Shown: positions 8,695-16,896 of the stretch, piece by piece
Layout of the letters: each line of letters opens with the position of its first letter
Position numbering within the stretch: position 1 is the first letter of the stretch
NCBI RefSeq assembly: GCF_901411515.1
Contig: NZ_CABDUX010000002.1
Span: forward strand, 434,001 to 498,000
Direction: 5' to 3'
DNA: 64,000 nucleotides
Source of the DNA: Raoultibacter phocaeensis
Lineage (GTDB): Bacteria; Actinomycetota; Coriobacteriia; Coriobacteriales; Eggerthellaceae
Translations under genes and position numbers: made by a program
The notes under the pieces: generated by a model
What the model saw: only the letters and a program-made list of their open reading frames with translations
Database searches by the model: none
What the model was told of the DNA's origin: nothing

Positions 8695-11328
8695 ATGACG
8701 AGCTATCTGGAAACAATAAGAGAGTCTTCGGGCATGAGCCGAAGGAATTTCCTGAAGGCGAGCGCGGCCGCTACGGCGGCACTCGCGGTTTCGGGCGGAC
8801 TTGCGGGATGCGCGAACAAAGTCGAACCCGCCGATGCGACGACTGACAATGGCGAAACCGTTCCGGTTGACGGGCAGTGGATTACGGCAGCGTGCTGGCA
8901 CAACTGCGGGGGACGCTGTTTGAACAAGGTGCTCGTGAAAGACGGCGTGGCAATTCGGCAGAAAACCGACGATACCCACGAGGACAGCGCCGATTATCCG
9001 CAGCAACGGGCCTGCCTTCGCGGCCGTTCTCAGCGCAAGCAGGTGTTTTCGGCCGACCGCATCAAATATCCCATGAAGCGCAAAGGGTGGAGCCCCGATA
9101 ATCCGCAGGGCGAGCTGCGCGGTAAAGACGACTGGGAGCGTATCGAATGGGACGAGGCACTAACCTATGTAGCCGACGAGCTGAAGAAGGCGAAGGACCA
9201 GTACGGTAATCGCTCCATTTTGGCTATCGGCTCTGAGATCGGGCGCGTGCTGACGCTTTTCGGTGGCTACACTGCAACGTGGGGGACGGGATCATACGGT
9301 TCGTTCGCGCTTACGGCGGGCATTATCGGTACCGAAACGTGGTCGGGCGGCATCAACGATCGAATCGACATGCGGGAAAACACCGAGCTGTTCGTCATGA
9401 TCGGATCGAATCCGGCATGGAGTTCGGGCGGGAATCCGACGTTCCATATGCTGCAGGCGAAAGAAAACGGAGCACGGTTTATCGCTATCGATCCGTACTA
9501 TAACGATACCTACGAGGTGCTCGGTGCCGAATGGCTGCCGATCCGTCCCGGTCAGGACACCGCTTTCCTTATCGGACTCGCCTATGCGCTCATCGACGGC
9601 GATGCGCAAGGCAAAAGCCTCATCGATTGGGATTTTCTGACTACGCACACGATCGGCTTCGATGCCGAGCATATGCCCGAAGGAAGCGATCCGCAAGGCA
9701 ATTTCAAGGACTACGTACTCGGAACATATGACGGTCTGCCGAAAACGCCCGAGTGGGCCGCGGAGCTTTGCGGTATCTCGGCGGATCGCATACGTCAGCT
9801 TGCCGAAGAAATCGCGCCGAGCACGGCCGTGGCGCTTATGTGCGGATGGGCGCCAGCTCGTACCCACAACTCCGATGGGTTCCCTCAGGTGTTCTCGACG
9901 ATCGGAGCGATGACGGGGCATATGGGGAAACCGGGGCATATGACCGGAGTCAACTGCCATAGCGCTGCTGGTAACGGCGGCCCTTCGCTTGTTAATCCGG
10001 GTCCTTCCGGGGTAGCGGCAATCAAAGACGTCCCTGTCGATGACAGTATCAACAAGACCGAGGTATGGAGGTCGATACTGGAAGGGCAATACACGTGGAA
10101 TGGACGCAACGGAACCGTGACCATGCCCGCCGATGCCGATAAAGCTCCTTCGGAGGTACGCGATATCGACATCCATGTGATCTATCATGGGGGAGGCGCC
10201 ACGCTCCAAACGACCGACGCCATGTCAGAAGGTATAGAAGCCCATCGCAAAGTCGACTTCGTCGTGTCGCACGCGCAGTTCCTCACGACGAACGCGCTCT
10301 ATTCCGACATTATCCTTCCCGTTACAACGTTGTGGGAACGGCCAGGCGGCTTTCTCACGGGAAATCGTGAAATGCTCATCATGTACACGCAGGTGACTGA
10401 ACCGCTCTTCGAAAGCCAAAGCGACCAGTGGATCGCACGCGAGCTGGCCAAGAAGCTTGGAATCGACGAAGGTGCCGTGTACGATATCGACGAGAACCAG
10501 CAGTTCTTCAATACGGTTGCCGGAGCGACTTACGTTGAAGAAGACGGCACAACCGCATCTCCTTTGGTGACGATCACGCAGGAGGATATCGACGAATGGG
10601 GCGTTGAGGGTTCGCCTCAGGAAGGTGTGATCGGATTTCAGGAGCTCAAGGAAAAGGGCGTATATCAAATCGAGCGCAAACCGGGCGACAACTACGGATT
10701 CGTTGCCTACAGCGGCTTCGCGAGCGATCCTGAGAATAATCCGCTTCCCTCGCTCTCGGGTAAGCTCGAAATCCACTCGGCACGCCTTGCCGAAATCGTG
10801 AACGGTATGGGTTACAGCACCATCGAGCCCGTTCCCACCTATATTCCGCAAGTATGCGGATACGAAGACACGTTCGCCGATTATGCGACGGGTGAGAAAG
10901 GCGAGTACCCCTTCCAGATATTCAACATCCATTACCTGCGCCGTTCGCACACGGTGTTCGACAACATCCCCTGGCTGCGTGAAGCATGGGAGAACCCCGT
11001 GTACCTCAACGCGCAGGATGCTGCCGAGCGGGGCGTCGCCGCAGGCGATACCGTGCACGTTGCAAGCCCCTACGGCACGGTGCTGCGCAAGGCGACGTTG
11101 ACCAATCGCGTGATCCCCGGTGTCGTTATGCTACCGCATGGAGCCTGGGTCGATATGGATGCTGCCGATGAGAACGACACCGCAGGAGCCGATAACGTCA
11201 TCTGCGGAGGATGTCCGACGGGTCAGGGTGTTTCGGGATGGAACACCGCAATCTGCAACTTCGAAAAGTACACCGGCGAAGCGCTTGTCGACGATAGCGA
11301 GCGTCCGCAGCGCATCATCTGCGAATAG
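8695..11328 (+). CDS. Tat-exported molybdopterin oxidoreductase, DMSO reductase catalytic subunit family
   Basis: An 877-residue molybdenum enzyme of the DmsA type. It has a twin-arginine signal (SRRNFLKASAAATAALA) with a lipobox-like LAGC at Cys39, then an N-terminal [4Fe-4S] motif at Cys67, Cys71, Cys75 and Cys107. The long pterin-binding core and the C-terminal molydopterin-dinucleotide binding domain follow (HTVFDNIPWLREAW, later VMLPHGAWVD). A serine-containing GTGSYGS stretch could hold the metal ligand, but I cannot assign it. The RBS is GAGGAGGATCA. It is the first gene of an operon with a ferredoxin subunit and a TorD-like chaperone. The terminal acceptor (DMSO, TMAO or another oxide or organic substrate) is not determined. 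Confidence 0.92.
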   Translation: MTSYLETIRESSGMSRRNFLKASAAATAALAVSGGLAGCANKVEPADATTDNGETVPVDGQWITAACWHNCGGRCLNKVLVKDGVAIRQKTDDTHEDSADYPQQRACLRGRSQRKQVFSADRIKYPMKRKGWSPDNPQGELRGKDDWERIEWDEALTYVADELKKAKDQYGNRSILAIGSEIGRVLTLFGGYTATWGTGSYGSFALTAGIIGTETWSGGINDRIDMRENTELFVMIGSNPAWSSGGNPTFHMLQAKENGARFIAIDPYYNDTYEVLGAEWLPIRPGQDTAFLIGLAYALIDGDAQGKSLIDWDFLTTHTIGFDAEHMPEGSDPQGNFKDYVLGTYDGLPKTPEWAAELCGISADRIRQLAEEIAPSTAVALMCGWAPARTHNSDGFPQVFSTIGAMTGHMGKPGHMTGVNCHSAAGNGGPSLVNPGPSGVAAIKDVPVDDSINKTEVWRSILEGQYTWNGRNGTVTMPADADKAPSEVRDIDIHVIYHGGGATLQTTDAMSEGIEAHRKVDFVVSHAQFLTTNALYSDIILPVTTLWERPGGFLTGNREMLIMYTQVTEPLFESQSDQWIARELAKKLGIDEGAVYDIDENQQFFNTVAGATYVEEDGTTASPLVTITQEDIDEWGVEGSPQEGVIGFQELKEKGVYQIERKPGDNYGFVAYSGFASDPENNPLPSLSGKLEIHSARLAEIVNGMGYSTIEPVPTYIPQVCGYEDTFADYATGEKGEYPFQIFNIHYLRRSHTVFDNIPWLREAWENPVYLNAQDAAERGVAAGDTVHVASPYGTVLRKATLTNRVIPGVVMLPHGAWVDMDAADENDTAGADNVICGGCPTGQGVSGWNTAICNFEKYTGEALVDDSERPQRIICE

Positions 11329-11343
11329 CGAATGGGGGAGATC

Positions 11344-11922
11344 ATGGGAAGAAAAGGATTCTACTACAATCAAAATGCCTGCATAGGGTGTCGTACCTGT
11401 CAGGTTGCCTGCAAGGATAAAAACGATTTGGACGTGGGCACGCTGTTTCGCACCGTTACGAGCTACGAGACGGGCATGTTTCCCGAGGCACACGTGTATC
11501 ACTACGCCGCAACGTGCAACCACTGCGAAGAGCCGGCATGCGTTGCCGTGTGCCCGAATGCCGCTACGTACATAGATGAGAACGATGGTACGGTACAGCA
11601 CGACGACGAGAAGTGCATCGGGTGCCAGTACTGCGTGAAGGCGTGTCCGTACGGGGTGCCGCAGTACATCGAATCGATTCAGAAGACCCATAAGTGCGAT
11701 GCCTGCATCGGACTCCGGTCGACGGGGGAGAATCCGGCTTGCGTCGCCGCCTGCCCCATGAGAGCGCTTGGTTTCGGAGACATCGAAGAGCTGAGAAAGA
11801 TCTATCCCGATAGCGTGAGCGACATCGCCATCCTGCCCGATTCTTCACAGACGAACCCGTCGGTTGCCATCGATGCGAAAGCGACGGCGCTCAAGCCCGA
11901 TCCGGTTTCAGTAACGCTCTAA
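11344..11922 (+). CDS. Four-cluster ferredoxin subunit of the molybdoenzyme (DmsB type)
   Basis: A 192-residue electron-transfer subunit with four cysteine clusters: CIGCRTCQVAC, CNHCEEPACVAVC, CIGCQYCVKAC and CDACIG...CVAAC. These hold four [4Fe-4S] centres that pass electrons to the catalytic subunit. It has no signal peptide, so it would be co-exported with the Tat-signal partner. The start chosen is ATG 11344, preceded by GGGGGAGATC; an in-frame ATG four codons earlier lacks a site. It begins 15 bp after the catalytic subunit. No DmsC-type membrane anchor follows, so the quinol or cytochrome donor must be encoded elsewhere or be of another kind. Confidence 0.93.
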   Translation: MGRKGFYYNQNACIGCRTCQVACKDKNDLDVGTLFRTVTSYETGMFPEAHVYHYAATCNHCEEPACVAVCPNAATYIDENDGTVQHDDEKCIGCQYCVKACPYGVPQYIESIQKTHKCDACIGLRSTGENPACVAACPMRALGFGDIEELRKIYPDSVSDIAILPDSSQTNPSVAIDAKATALKPDPVSVTL

Positions 11923-11938
11923 GTTTTTGGGAAGCTCA

Positions 11939-11970
11939 AGCCGTGGCATCGGATACTCGATGCCACGGCT
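11939..11970 (+). terminator. Perfect hairpin between the ferredoxin subunit and the chaperone gene
   Basis: A 13-bp perfect stem (AGCCGTGGCATCG with its complement) has a 6-nt loop and a weak CTTTCG tail. It may be a partial terminator or an mRNA-stabilising element that lowers chaperone expression relative to the enzyme. Confidence 0.6.
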
Positions 11971-11988
11971 CTTTCGTAAGGGGGAGTC

Positions 11989-12642
11989 ATGGACGAGGCA
12001 ATCGATGTGCTTCTGTGCAATCGGAGTTTTCTGTATTCGTATCTGAGTCGGGCGTTTGCAGCTGAGCCTGATGAAGCGTTTCTCGAAATCGTGAGAAACG
12101 GCCATGCGCAGGAGGCTTGCGCGCTGCTCGGCGGTGAATGCGAATCGCTGCACCGCGCCCTTGTCTCGACGATAAGCAGAAGCTTCGATATCGGCGAAAT
12201 ACAAAGCGAGTATGCGAGGCTGTTCGTCGGTCCCGCCAAGCTGCCTGCACCTCCGTGGGAGTCGGTGTACGCAACGGGGGAGCCCCTCTTGTTCCAAGAA
12301 AGCACGTTGGCTGTTCGTGAAGCGTATCAAAGCGCAGGATTTCAAGCAGCTGGGTATCCGCATGAAGCAGACGACCACCTTGCGACGGAGTTGAGTTTCA
12401 TGGCGGCCCTTGCAAAGAAAACGAGCTTTGCGTATGCGACTAGCGAGTACGTGCGATTGCATGAATTGCTTGCTGCGCAGATCGATTTTCTCGAGCATCA
12501 TATCCAAGTATGGTTCAGGCCCTTCGCCGAACGCCTCAAGGGGCAAGACTCCTCGGGGTTTTATCCGTCGTTCGCTGCACTGGGCGCTTTAGTGTGTGAG
12601 TGCGACAACGCGGTTTTGAGGGAGATTCGATCTTTCGTGTAG
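11989..12642 (+). CDS. TorD/DmsD-family molybdoenzyme chaperone
   Basis: A 217-residue all-helical cytoplasmic chaperone of the TorD family, which binds the Tat signal of the molybdoenzyme until its cofactor is inserted. The family pattern is clear: YARLFVGPAKLPAPPWESVY, then LLFQESTLAVREAY, then EADDHLATELSFMA, with a C-terminal LEHHIQVWFRPFAERL. The RBS is AAGGGGGAGTC. It lies 66 bp after the ferredoxin subunit, beyond a hairpin, and is best read as the third gene of the operon. Its cognate enzyme is almost certainly the molybdoprotein at 8695-11328. Confidence 0.9.
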   Translation: MDEAIDVLLCNRSFLYSYLSRAFAAEPDEAFLEIVRNGHAQEACALLGGECESLHRALVSTISRSFDIGEIQSEYARLFVGPAKLPAPPWESVYATGEPLLFQESTLAVREAYQSAGFQAAGYPHEADDHLATELSFMAALAKKTSFAYATSEYVRLHELLAAQIDFLEHHIQVWFRPFAERLKGQDSSGFYPSFAALGALVCECDNAVLREIRSFV

Positions 12643-12667
12643 TACTATAAGCTTCAGGGGGATCGCT

Positions 12668-14344
12668 ATGGGAAACGTCACGCTGAAAACGAAGTTCGTT
12701 GTGCTGATATCGGCTCTTGTCGCCGTGTCGCTGTTTGCCAATCTTGCGTGGACCTCGATGAACAAGCGCGCCCAGATGGAAAGCGAGCTGCGCGAGAAAG
12801 GCGAGGTGCTTGCGCAGCAGATGGATGCGATGTGGGAGTTCATGGCGTCGAACCAAGACCGGCTCGAGCAGATATCCTACACCGAAGACGGGGTGTATCA
12901 GGGGCTTCACTGCGCCATCGTCGGCCGCAGCATCGGGCTTCTGTTCACATCGCAATCCGAGTATGAAACCAAGTTCGTGAACTTCAACCCGCGCAACATC
13001 GGCGATGAGCCCGATGAGTTCGAAGCTGCTGCGCTTAATGCGTTCATGGATGAAGGCCGCACCGAATACTACGCGATGACTGAACGCGACGGTAAGGAGG
13101 TCTTCCGCTACTCGGCACCCATGCGCATCGAAGAGAACTGCCTCGACTGCCACGGCGAGCCTAAAGGCGAGATCGACGTGACGGGATTTCCGAAGGAGGG
13201 GTGGACCATCGGCGATGTCGGCGGTGCCATCAGCATCACCATGCCGCTTGACGTGTACATGGAAAGCGAGCAATCCGCCATCGTGCAAGACGTAATCTTC
13301 TTCGGCGGCATGCTCGCGTTCTGCCTTGTGGTCGTTTATCTGGCGCTCGGATACCTTGTAACGCGGCCGCTCAATAAAATCCAGGCTGCGGTCGAGCAGA
13401 TCCAAACCGGCAACCTCGATGTGGAGCTTGCCTACACCGAATCGTCGCGCGAGATGAACACGCTCACAGCCGATTTCAATCGGATGGCCGAGGAGCTGTC
13501 GACCATCTACGGCAACCTCGAAACGCAGGTGGAAGACCGTACCGCCCAGCTTGCCCGAGCAAACGACGTGCTCGAGCGGCAACGTGCCCAGCTCGAAGAG
13601 GCTAACGACCGCTTGCGCGGCGAGAACCAGTACAAATCCGACTTCCTTGCCATGATGAGCCACGAGCTGCGAACGCCGCTCACCTCCATCCTTGCGTTCG
13701 CCGAAATGCTCAACAAGGAAAACGATCCGAAAGACGAGAAGGAAGCGGAAACGCGCCGCGAGATCGAGGCGAACAGCCGCGCGCTTCTGTTCATGATCAA
13801 CGACATTTTGGAGATGAGCCGCCTCGATGCGGGCAGGATAGAGATGAATGTGGAAACGGTTGATTTAGGGGATGTCGCGGGGCTCGTGCAGTCGGTCGTG
13901 CAGCCGCTCGCTAAGCAGAACGGTATCGAATTCACCTGCGATATCGATGCCGATGTCCCGCTCATCGTGGCGGACTTCGAAAAACTCCGCCACGTGCTCG
14001 AGAACCTTGCGGGCAACGCGGTGAAGTTCACGCCGCGCGGTGGGTCGGTTCGTTTGGCGATCAGCTACCATCCCGAATGCGACGAAGTGTGGTTCAAGGT
14101 AATCGACACGGGGATCGGCATCGCGAAGAAAGATCAGAAGCGCATATTCGAACGGTTCGTGCAGGTCGATTCTTCTGCTTCGCGCAGGTACAGCGGAACG
14201 GGTCTCGGCCTCGCTTTGGCCAAGGAGTACACCGAAATGCACGAAGGTACCCTCTGCGTCGAAAGCGCACCGGGAAAAGGCAGTACGTTCACTGTGAGGA
14301 TTCCCGCCGATCCGGATGGCAGCGAGGGGGCGAGGGGTAGATGA
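12668..14344 (+). CDS. Membrane sensor histidine kinase with periplasmic haem-c-type sensor domain (DUF3365/Tll0287-like)
   Basis: A 558-residue kinase. A TM helix near residues 8-28 is followed by a periplasmic domain of about 180 residues containing CLDCH at residues 158-162, a covalent haem c attachment motif typical of Tll0287-like (DUF3365) sensors. A second TM helix lies near 208-232, then HAMP, a coiled coil, HisKA (MMSHELRTPL, His332) and a HATPase with intact N box (NLAGNAVKFTP) and G boxes (DTGIGIA, GTGLGLA). It begins 25 bp after the TorD-like gene and overlaps the response regulator by 4 bp. The likely signal is redox state or a haem ligand, and the likely target is the adjacent reductase operon; both are inference from domain and context. 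Confidence 0.92.
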   Translation: MGNVTLKTKFVVLISALVAVSLFANLAWTSMNKRAQMESELREKGEVLAQQMDAMWEFMASNQDRLEQISYTEDGVYQGLHCAIVGRSIGLLFTSQSEYETKFVNFNPRNIGDEPDEFEAAALNAFMDEGRTEYYAMTERDGKEVFRYSAPMRIEENCLDCHGEPKGEIDVTGFPKEGWTIGDVGGAISITMPLDVYMESEQSAIVQDVIFFGGMLAFCLVVVYLALGYLVTRPLNKIQAAVEQIQTGNLDVELAYTESSREMNTLTADFNRMAEELSTIYGNLETQVEDRTAQLARANDVLERQRAQLEEANDRLRGENQYKSDFLAMMSHELRTPLTSILAFAEMLNKENDPKDEKEAETRREIEANSRALLFMINDILEMSRLDAGRIEMNVETVDLGDVAGLVQSVVQPLAKQNGIEFTCDIDADVPLIVADFEKLRHVLENLAGNAVKFTPRGGSVRLAISYHPECDEVWFKVIDTGIGIAKKDQKRIFERFVQVDSSASRRYSGTGLGLALAKEYTEMHEGTLCVESAPGKGSTFTVRIPADPDGSEGARGR

Positions 14345-15051
14345 CCCAAGCAAAGATCATGCTCATCGATGACGATGAGAGCCTGCACGTGCTTATCAGG
14401 CGGCTCACCGAAGAGGCGGGCTACCGATTCTGTTCGGCGTACGGGGGAGAAGAAGGCCTCAAGGTGCTTGCGTCCGAAAAACCCGACCTGCTTCTGCTCG
14501 ACGTGATGATGCCGGGTATGAACGGGTTTGACGTGTGCCAGACCATGCGCGAGGGGGGCAGGCGCATCCCGATCATCTTTCTTTCCGCAAAAGGCGACAT
14601 CGTCGACAAGTCGATCGGTTTCAAAGCCGGCGGCGACGATTATGTGGTGAAGCCGTTCAGCTCCGACGAGCTTCTGCTGCGCATCGAAGCGCATCTGCGC
14701 AGGCATAAATCGGACCTCGCGTTCGCCAAGGCGATTACGCGCGAGGGAAGCAACGTCACGGGAGATGTCGAGGTGTGCTTCAACCGTTACGAAGTGCGGC
14801 TGCGCGGCGAGAAAGTGGATTTGACGGCGAAGGAATTCGAGATACTTGCGCTGTTGGCTGCAAGTCCCGGCCAAGTGTTTACACGTGCTCAGATATTCGA
14901 GCACATCTGGGGCGAGGGAAGCGATGTCGACGAGAACAGCATCACCGTGTTCATCCGCAAGATTCGCGAGAAGATCGAAGACAACCCCTCGCAGCCGAGG
15001 TATCTGCTTACCGTATGGCGCGTGGGGTACAAGTTCGCCGAGAGGGTGTAG
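14341..15051 (+). CDS. OmpR/PhoB-family response regulator
   Basis: A 236-residue two-domain regulator. The receiver has the acidic triad (IDDDES near residue 9, phospho-acceptor Asp54 in LLLLDVMMPG) and the conserved Lys in DYVVKPFS. The C-terminal winged helix carries LTAKEFEILALLAASPGQVFTRAQ and ends in the typical YLLTVWRVGYKF. Its ATG overlaps the kinase stop (ATGA), so the two are translationally coupled and form one two-component system. Confidence 0.95.
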   Translation: MTQAKIMLIDDDESLHVLIRRLTEEAGYRFCSAYGGEEGLKVLASEKPDLLLLDVMMPGMNGFDVCQTMREGGRRIPIIFLSAKGDIVDKSIGFKAGGDDYVVKPFSSDELLLRIEAHLRRHKSDLAFAKAITREGSNVTGDVEVCFNRYEVRLRGEKVDLTAKEFEILALLAASPGQVFTRAQIFEHIWGEGSDVDENSITVFIRKIREKIEDNPSQPRYLLTVWRVGYKFAERV

Positions 15052-15105
15052 GGCGAAAACTTCGCCGAGTAGCCGATAAAACCGCTCGGTTTATTCTGAG
15101 GTGCC

Positions 15106-15134
15106 TTGACGGTCGCGCATCGGTGCCATAAAGT
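15106..15134 (+). promoter_or_regulatory. Sigma70-type promoter upstream of the GGDEF/EAL gene
   Basis: TTGACG, a 17-nt spacer and TAAAGT, ending just before the annotated TTG start. If used, transcription would begin near 15141 and translation would have to start at a later codon. Confidence 0.5.
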
Positions 15135-15139
15135 GGTGG

Positions 15140-16852
15140 TTGAACCATTACCGATCTCATGAGAAAACCGAGGTGTCGGCCGCATTGAACACGCATGAAG
15201 CGTTAGAGTCTTTCGACCTTGATCCGCGCCTCTTTTACGATGCGATGGCGTTCAGCACCGAAGATTATCTGTACGTCATCGACATGAAAACCGATCGAGC
15301 GCTCGTATCCGAGAACATGCAGCAGGACTTCGGTCTACCCGATCGCCTGTTCGAGGGGCTTATCCCGCTTTGGAGAGAACTGATCGCAGGGCGCGATCAG
15401 CAGAGCTTCGACGACTCCATCGATGATATGCTGTGCGGAAAAACCGATGTGCACGATCTCGAATACCAGGTGAAGAACCGCAAAGGCGAGTACATTTGGG
15501 TTGTGTGCCGAGGACTTTTGAAACGCGACGGGGAAGGCGAGCCCGCCATGTTCGCGGGCGTCGTCACCAATCTCGAGCGTAAGGGCAAGGTTGATCCCAC
15601 GACGGGGCTGTTCATGCACGACAAATGCCTGCACGTGCTCGATCGCATGCTATCGCGCGGGGGTGCACGGGGCGGCGTGCTGCTGCTCGGCCTCGATGAT
15701 TTTTCGCGTATCAATTCGCTGAACGATCACACGTTCGGAGATGTCGTACTGCGCGTATTCGCCCAGAGCGTACAGCGCCTTCTGCCCGACGAAGCCTCGA
15801 TGTTCCGCTTCGACGGCGACGAGTTCGCAATCGTCGTCGACGGAGTCGATCGTGCTGGCATGGAGGAATTATACCGAGCCGTCCACGCGCTCGCCAACCG
15901 CCAGCAGTCCATCGACGGCACTGTGTACTTCTGCACGGTATCGGGCGGCATCGCGATGGCCGGCGAAGATGAGTGCAGCGGATCGGATCTCCTTAAACGC
16001 GCTGAGAGCGCGCTTGAGGAAAGCAAGCACAGCGGCAAGAACACGGTTTCGTTCTTCTCCCCGGTGACGACTGAGAAGAAACTTCGTCGCCTCGAACTGA
16101 GCGACCGTCTGCAGGCTTCGGTGCTTGACGGCATGCGTGGGTTCTCGGTGTCCTACCAGCCGCTCGTCGATGCCGCCACCTTGGAGATCGGCGAAGCGGA
16201 GGCGCTGCTTCGGTGGGGTGCCGAAGGGCTCGGTCCGGTCGGCCCCGACGAGTTCGTTCCCGTGCTCGAATCGTACGGGTTGATTGGGCAGGTGGGCCGC
16301 TGGGTTCTCGATCAGGCTATTGCGCAGTGCGCCGAGTGGAACAAGCTTCGCCCGGGATTCGTCATGAACGTGAACATATCCTACGTGCAGCTGTTCGACC
16401 GCGATTTCATCCCGAACGTCCAACATTCGCTCGAAAAGACCGGGCTCGACCCTGCGCAGCTTGTTCTCGAGATGACGGAAAGCTACTTCGTCACCGATTT
16501 CGATGCACTCAAATTGACGTTCGATCGGCTGCGCAGCCTCGGCATCAGGCTCGCGATGGACGATTTCGGAACAGGCTACTCGTCGCTTGGCATGCTGTCG
16601 CAAACACCTGCCGACATCGTGAAGATCGACCGGGTGTTCATCCGAAACATCCACGCCGAAACGTTCAACCGCTCGTTCATCGATGCAGTCATCGACCTGT
16701 GCCATAGCGTAGGCATAGAGGTGACCGTCGAAGGCGTCGAAGCATCGCCCGAACTCGATACGGTCCGTTCGATCGGAGCCGATTGCATCCAGGGGTTTTT
16801 GGTTTCGAAACCCGTTTCGCCCGACGAATTCCAAACACGGTTTCTGGCGTAG
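15140..16852 (+). CDS. Cyclic-di-GMP protein with PAS-like, degenerate GGDEF and EAL domains
   Basis: Up to 570 residues: an N-terminal PAS-like sensor (roughly 20-155), a GGDEF domain (155-310) and an EAL phosphodiesterase domain (320-565). The GGDEF signature is DGDEF, so the diguanylate cyclase half may be inactive or regulatory. The EAL half keeps its catalytic landmarks: EALLRW, the Asn of NVNISY, EMTES, DDFGTGYSSL, the Lys of VKIDRVF and TVEGVE. It most likely hydrolyses c-di-GMP. The start is uncertain: TTG 15140 has no ribosome site and sits on the predicted promoter, while GTG 15173 or TTG 15185 (behind GAGGTG) would be transcribed. It may respond with the neighbouring two-component system. 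Confidence 0.88.
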   Translation: MNHYRSHEKTEVSAALNTHEALESFDLDPRLFYDAMAFSTEDYLYVIDMKTDRALVSENMQQDFGLPDRLFEGLIPLWRELIAGRDQQSFDDSIDDMLCGKTDVHDLEYQVKNRKGEYIWVVCRGLLKRDGEGEPAMFAGVVTNLERKGKVDPTTGLFMHDKCLHVLDRMLSRGGARGGVLLLGLDDFSRINSLNDHTFGDVVLRVFAQSVQRLLPDEASMFRFDGDEFAIVVDGVDRAGMEELYRAVHALANRQQSIDGTVYFCTVSGGIAMAGEDECSGSDLLKRAESALEESKHSGKNTVSFFSPVTTEKKLRRLELSDRLQASVLDGMRGFSVSYQPLVDAATLEIGEAEALLRWGAEGLGPVGPDEFVPVLESYGLIGQVGRWVLDQAIAQCAEWNKLRPGFVMNVNISYVQLFDRDFIPNVQHSLEKTGLDPAQLVLEMTESYFVTDFDALKLTFDRLRSLGIRLAMDDFGTGYSSLGMLSQTPADIVKIDRVFIRNIHAETFNRSFIDAVIDLCHSVGIEVTVEGVEASPELDTVRSIGADCIQGFLVSKPVSPDEFQTRFLA

Positions 16853-16896
16853 TGCAGTGCCCGCTGTGGGATCCCGCTCGAAGGGCATCGTTTTGT

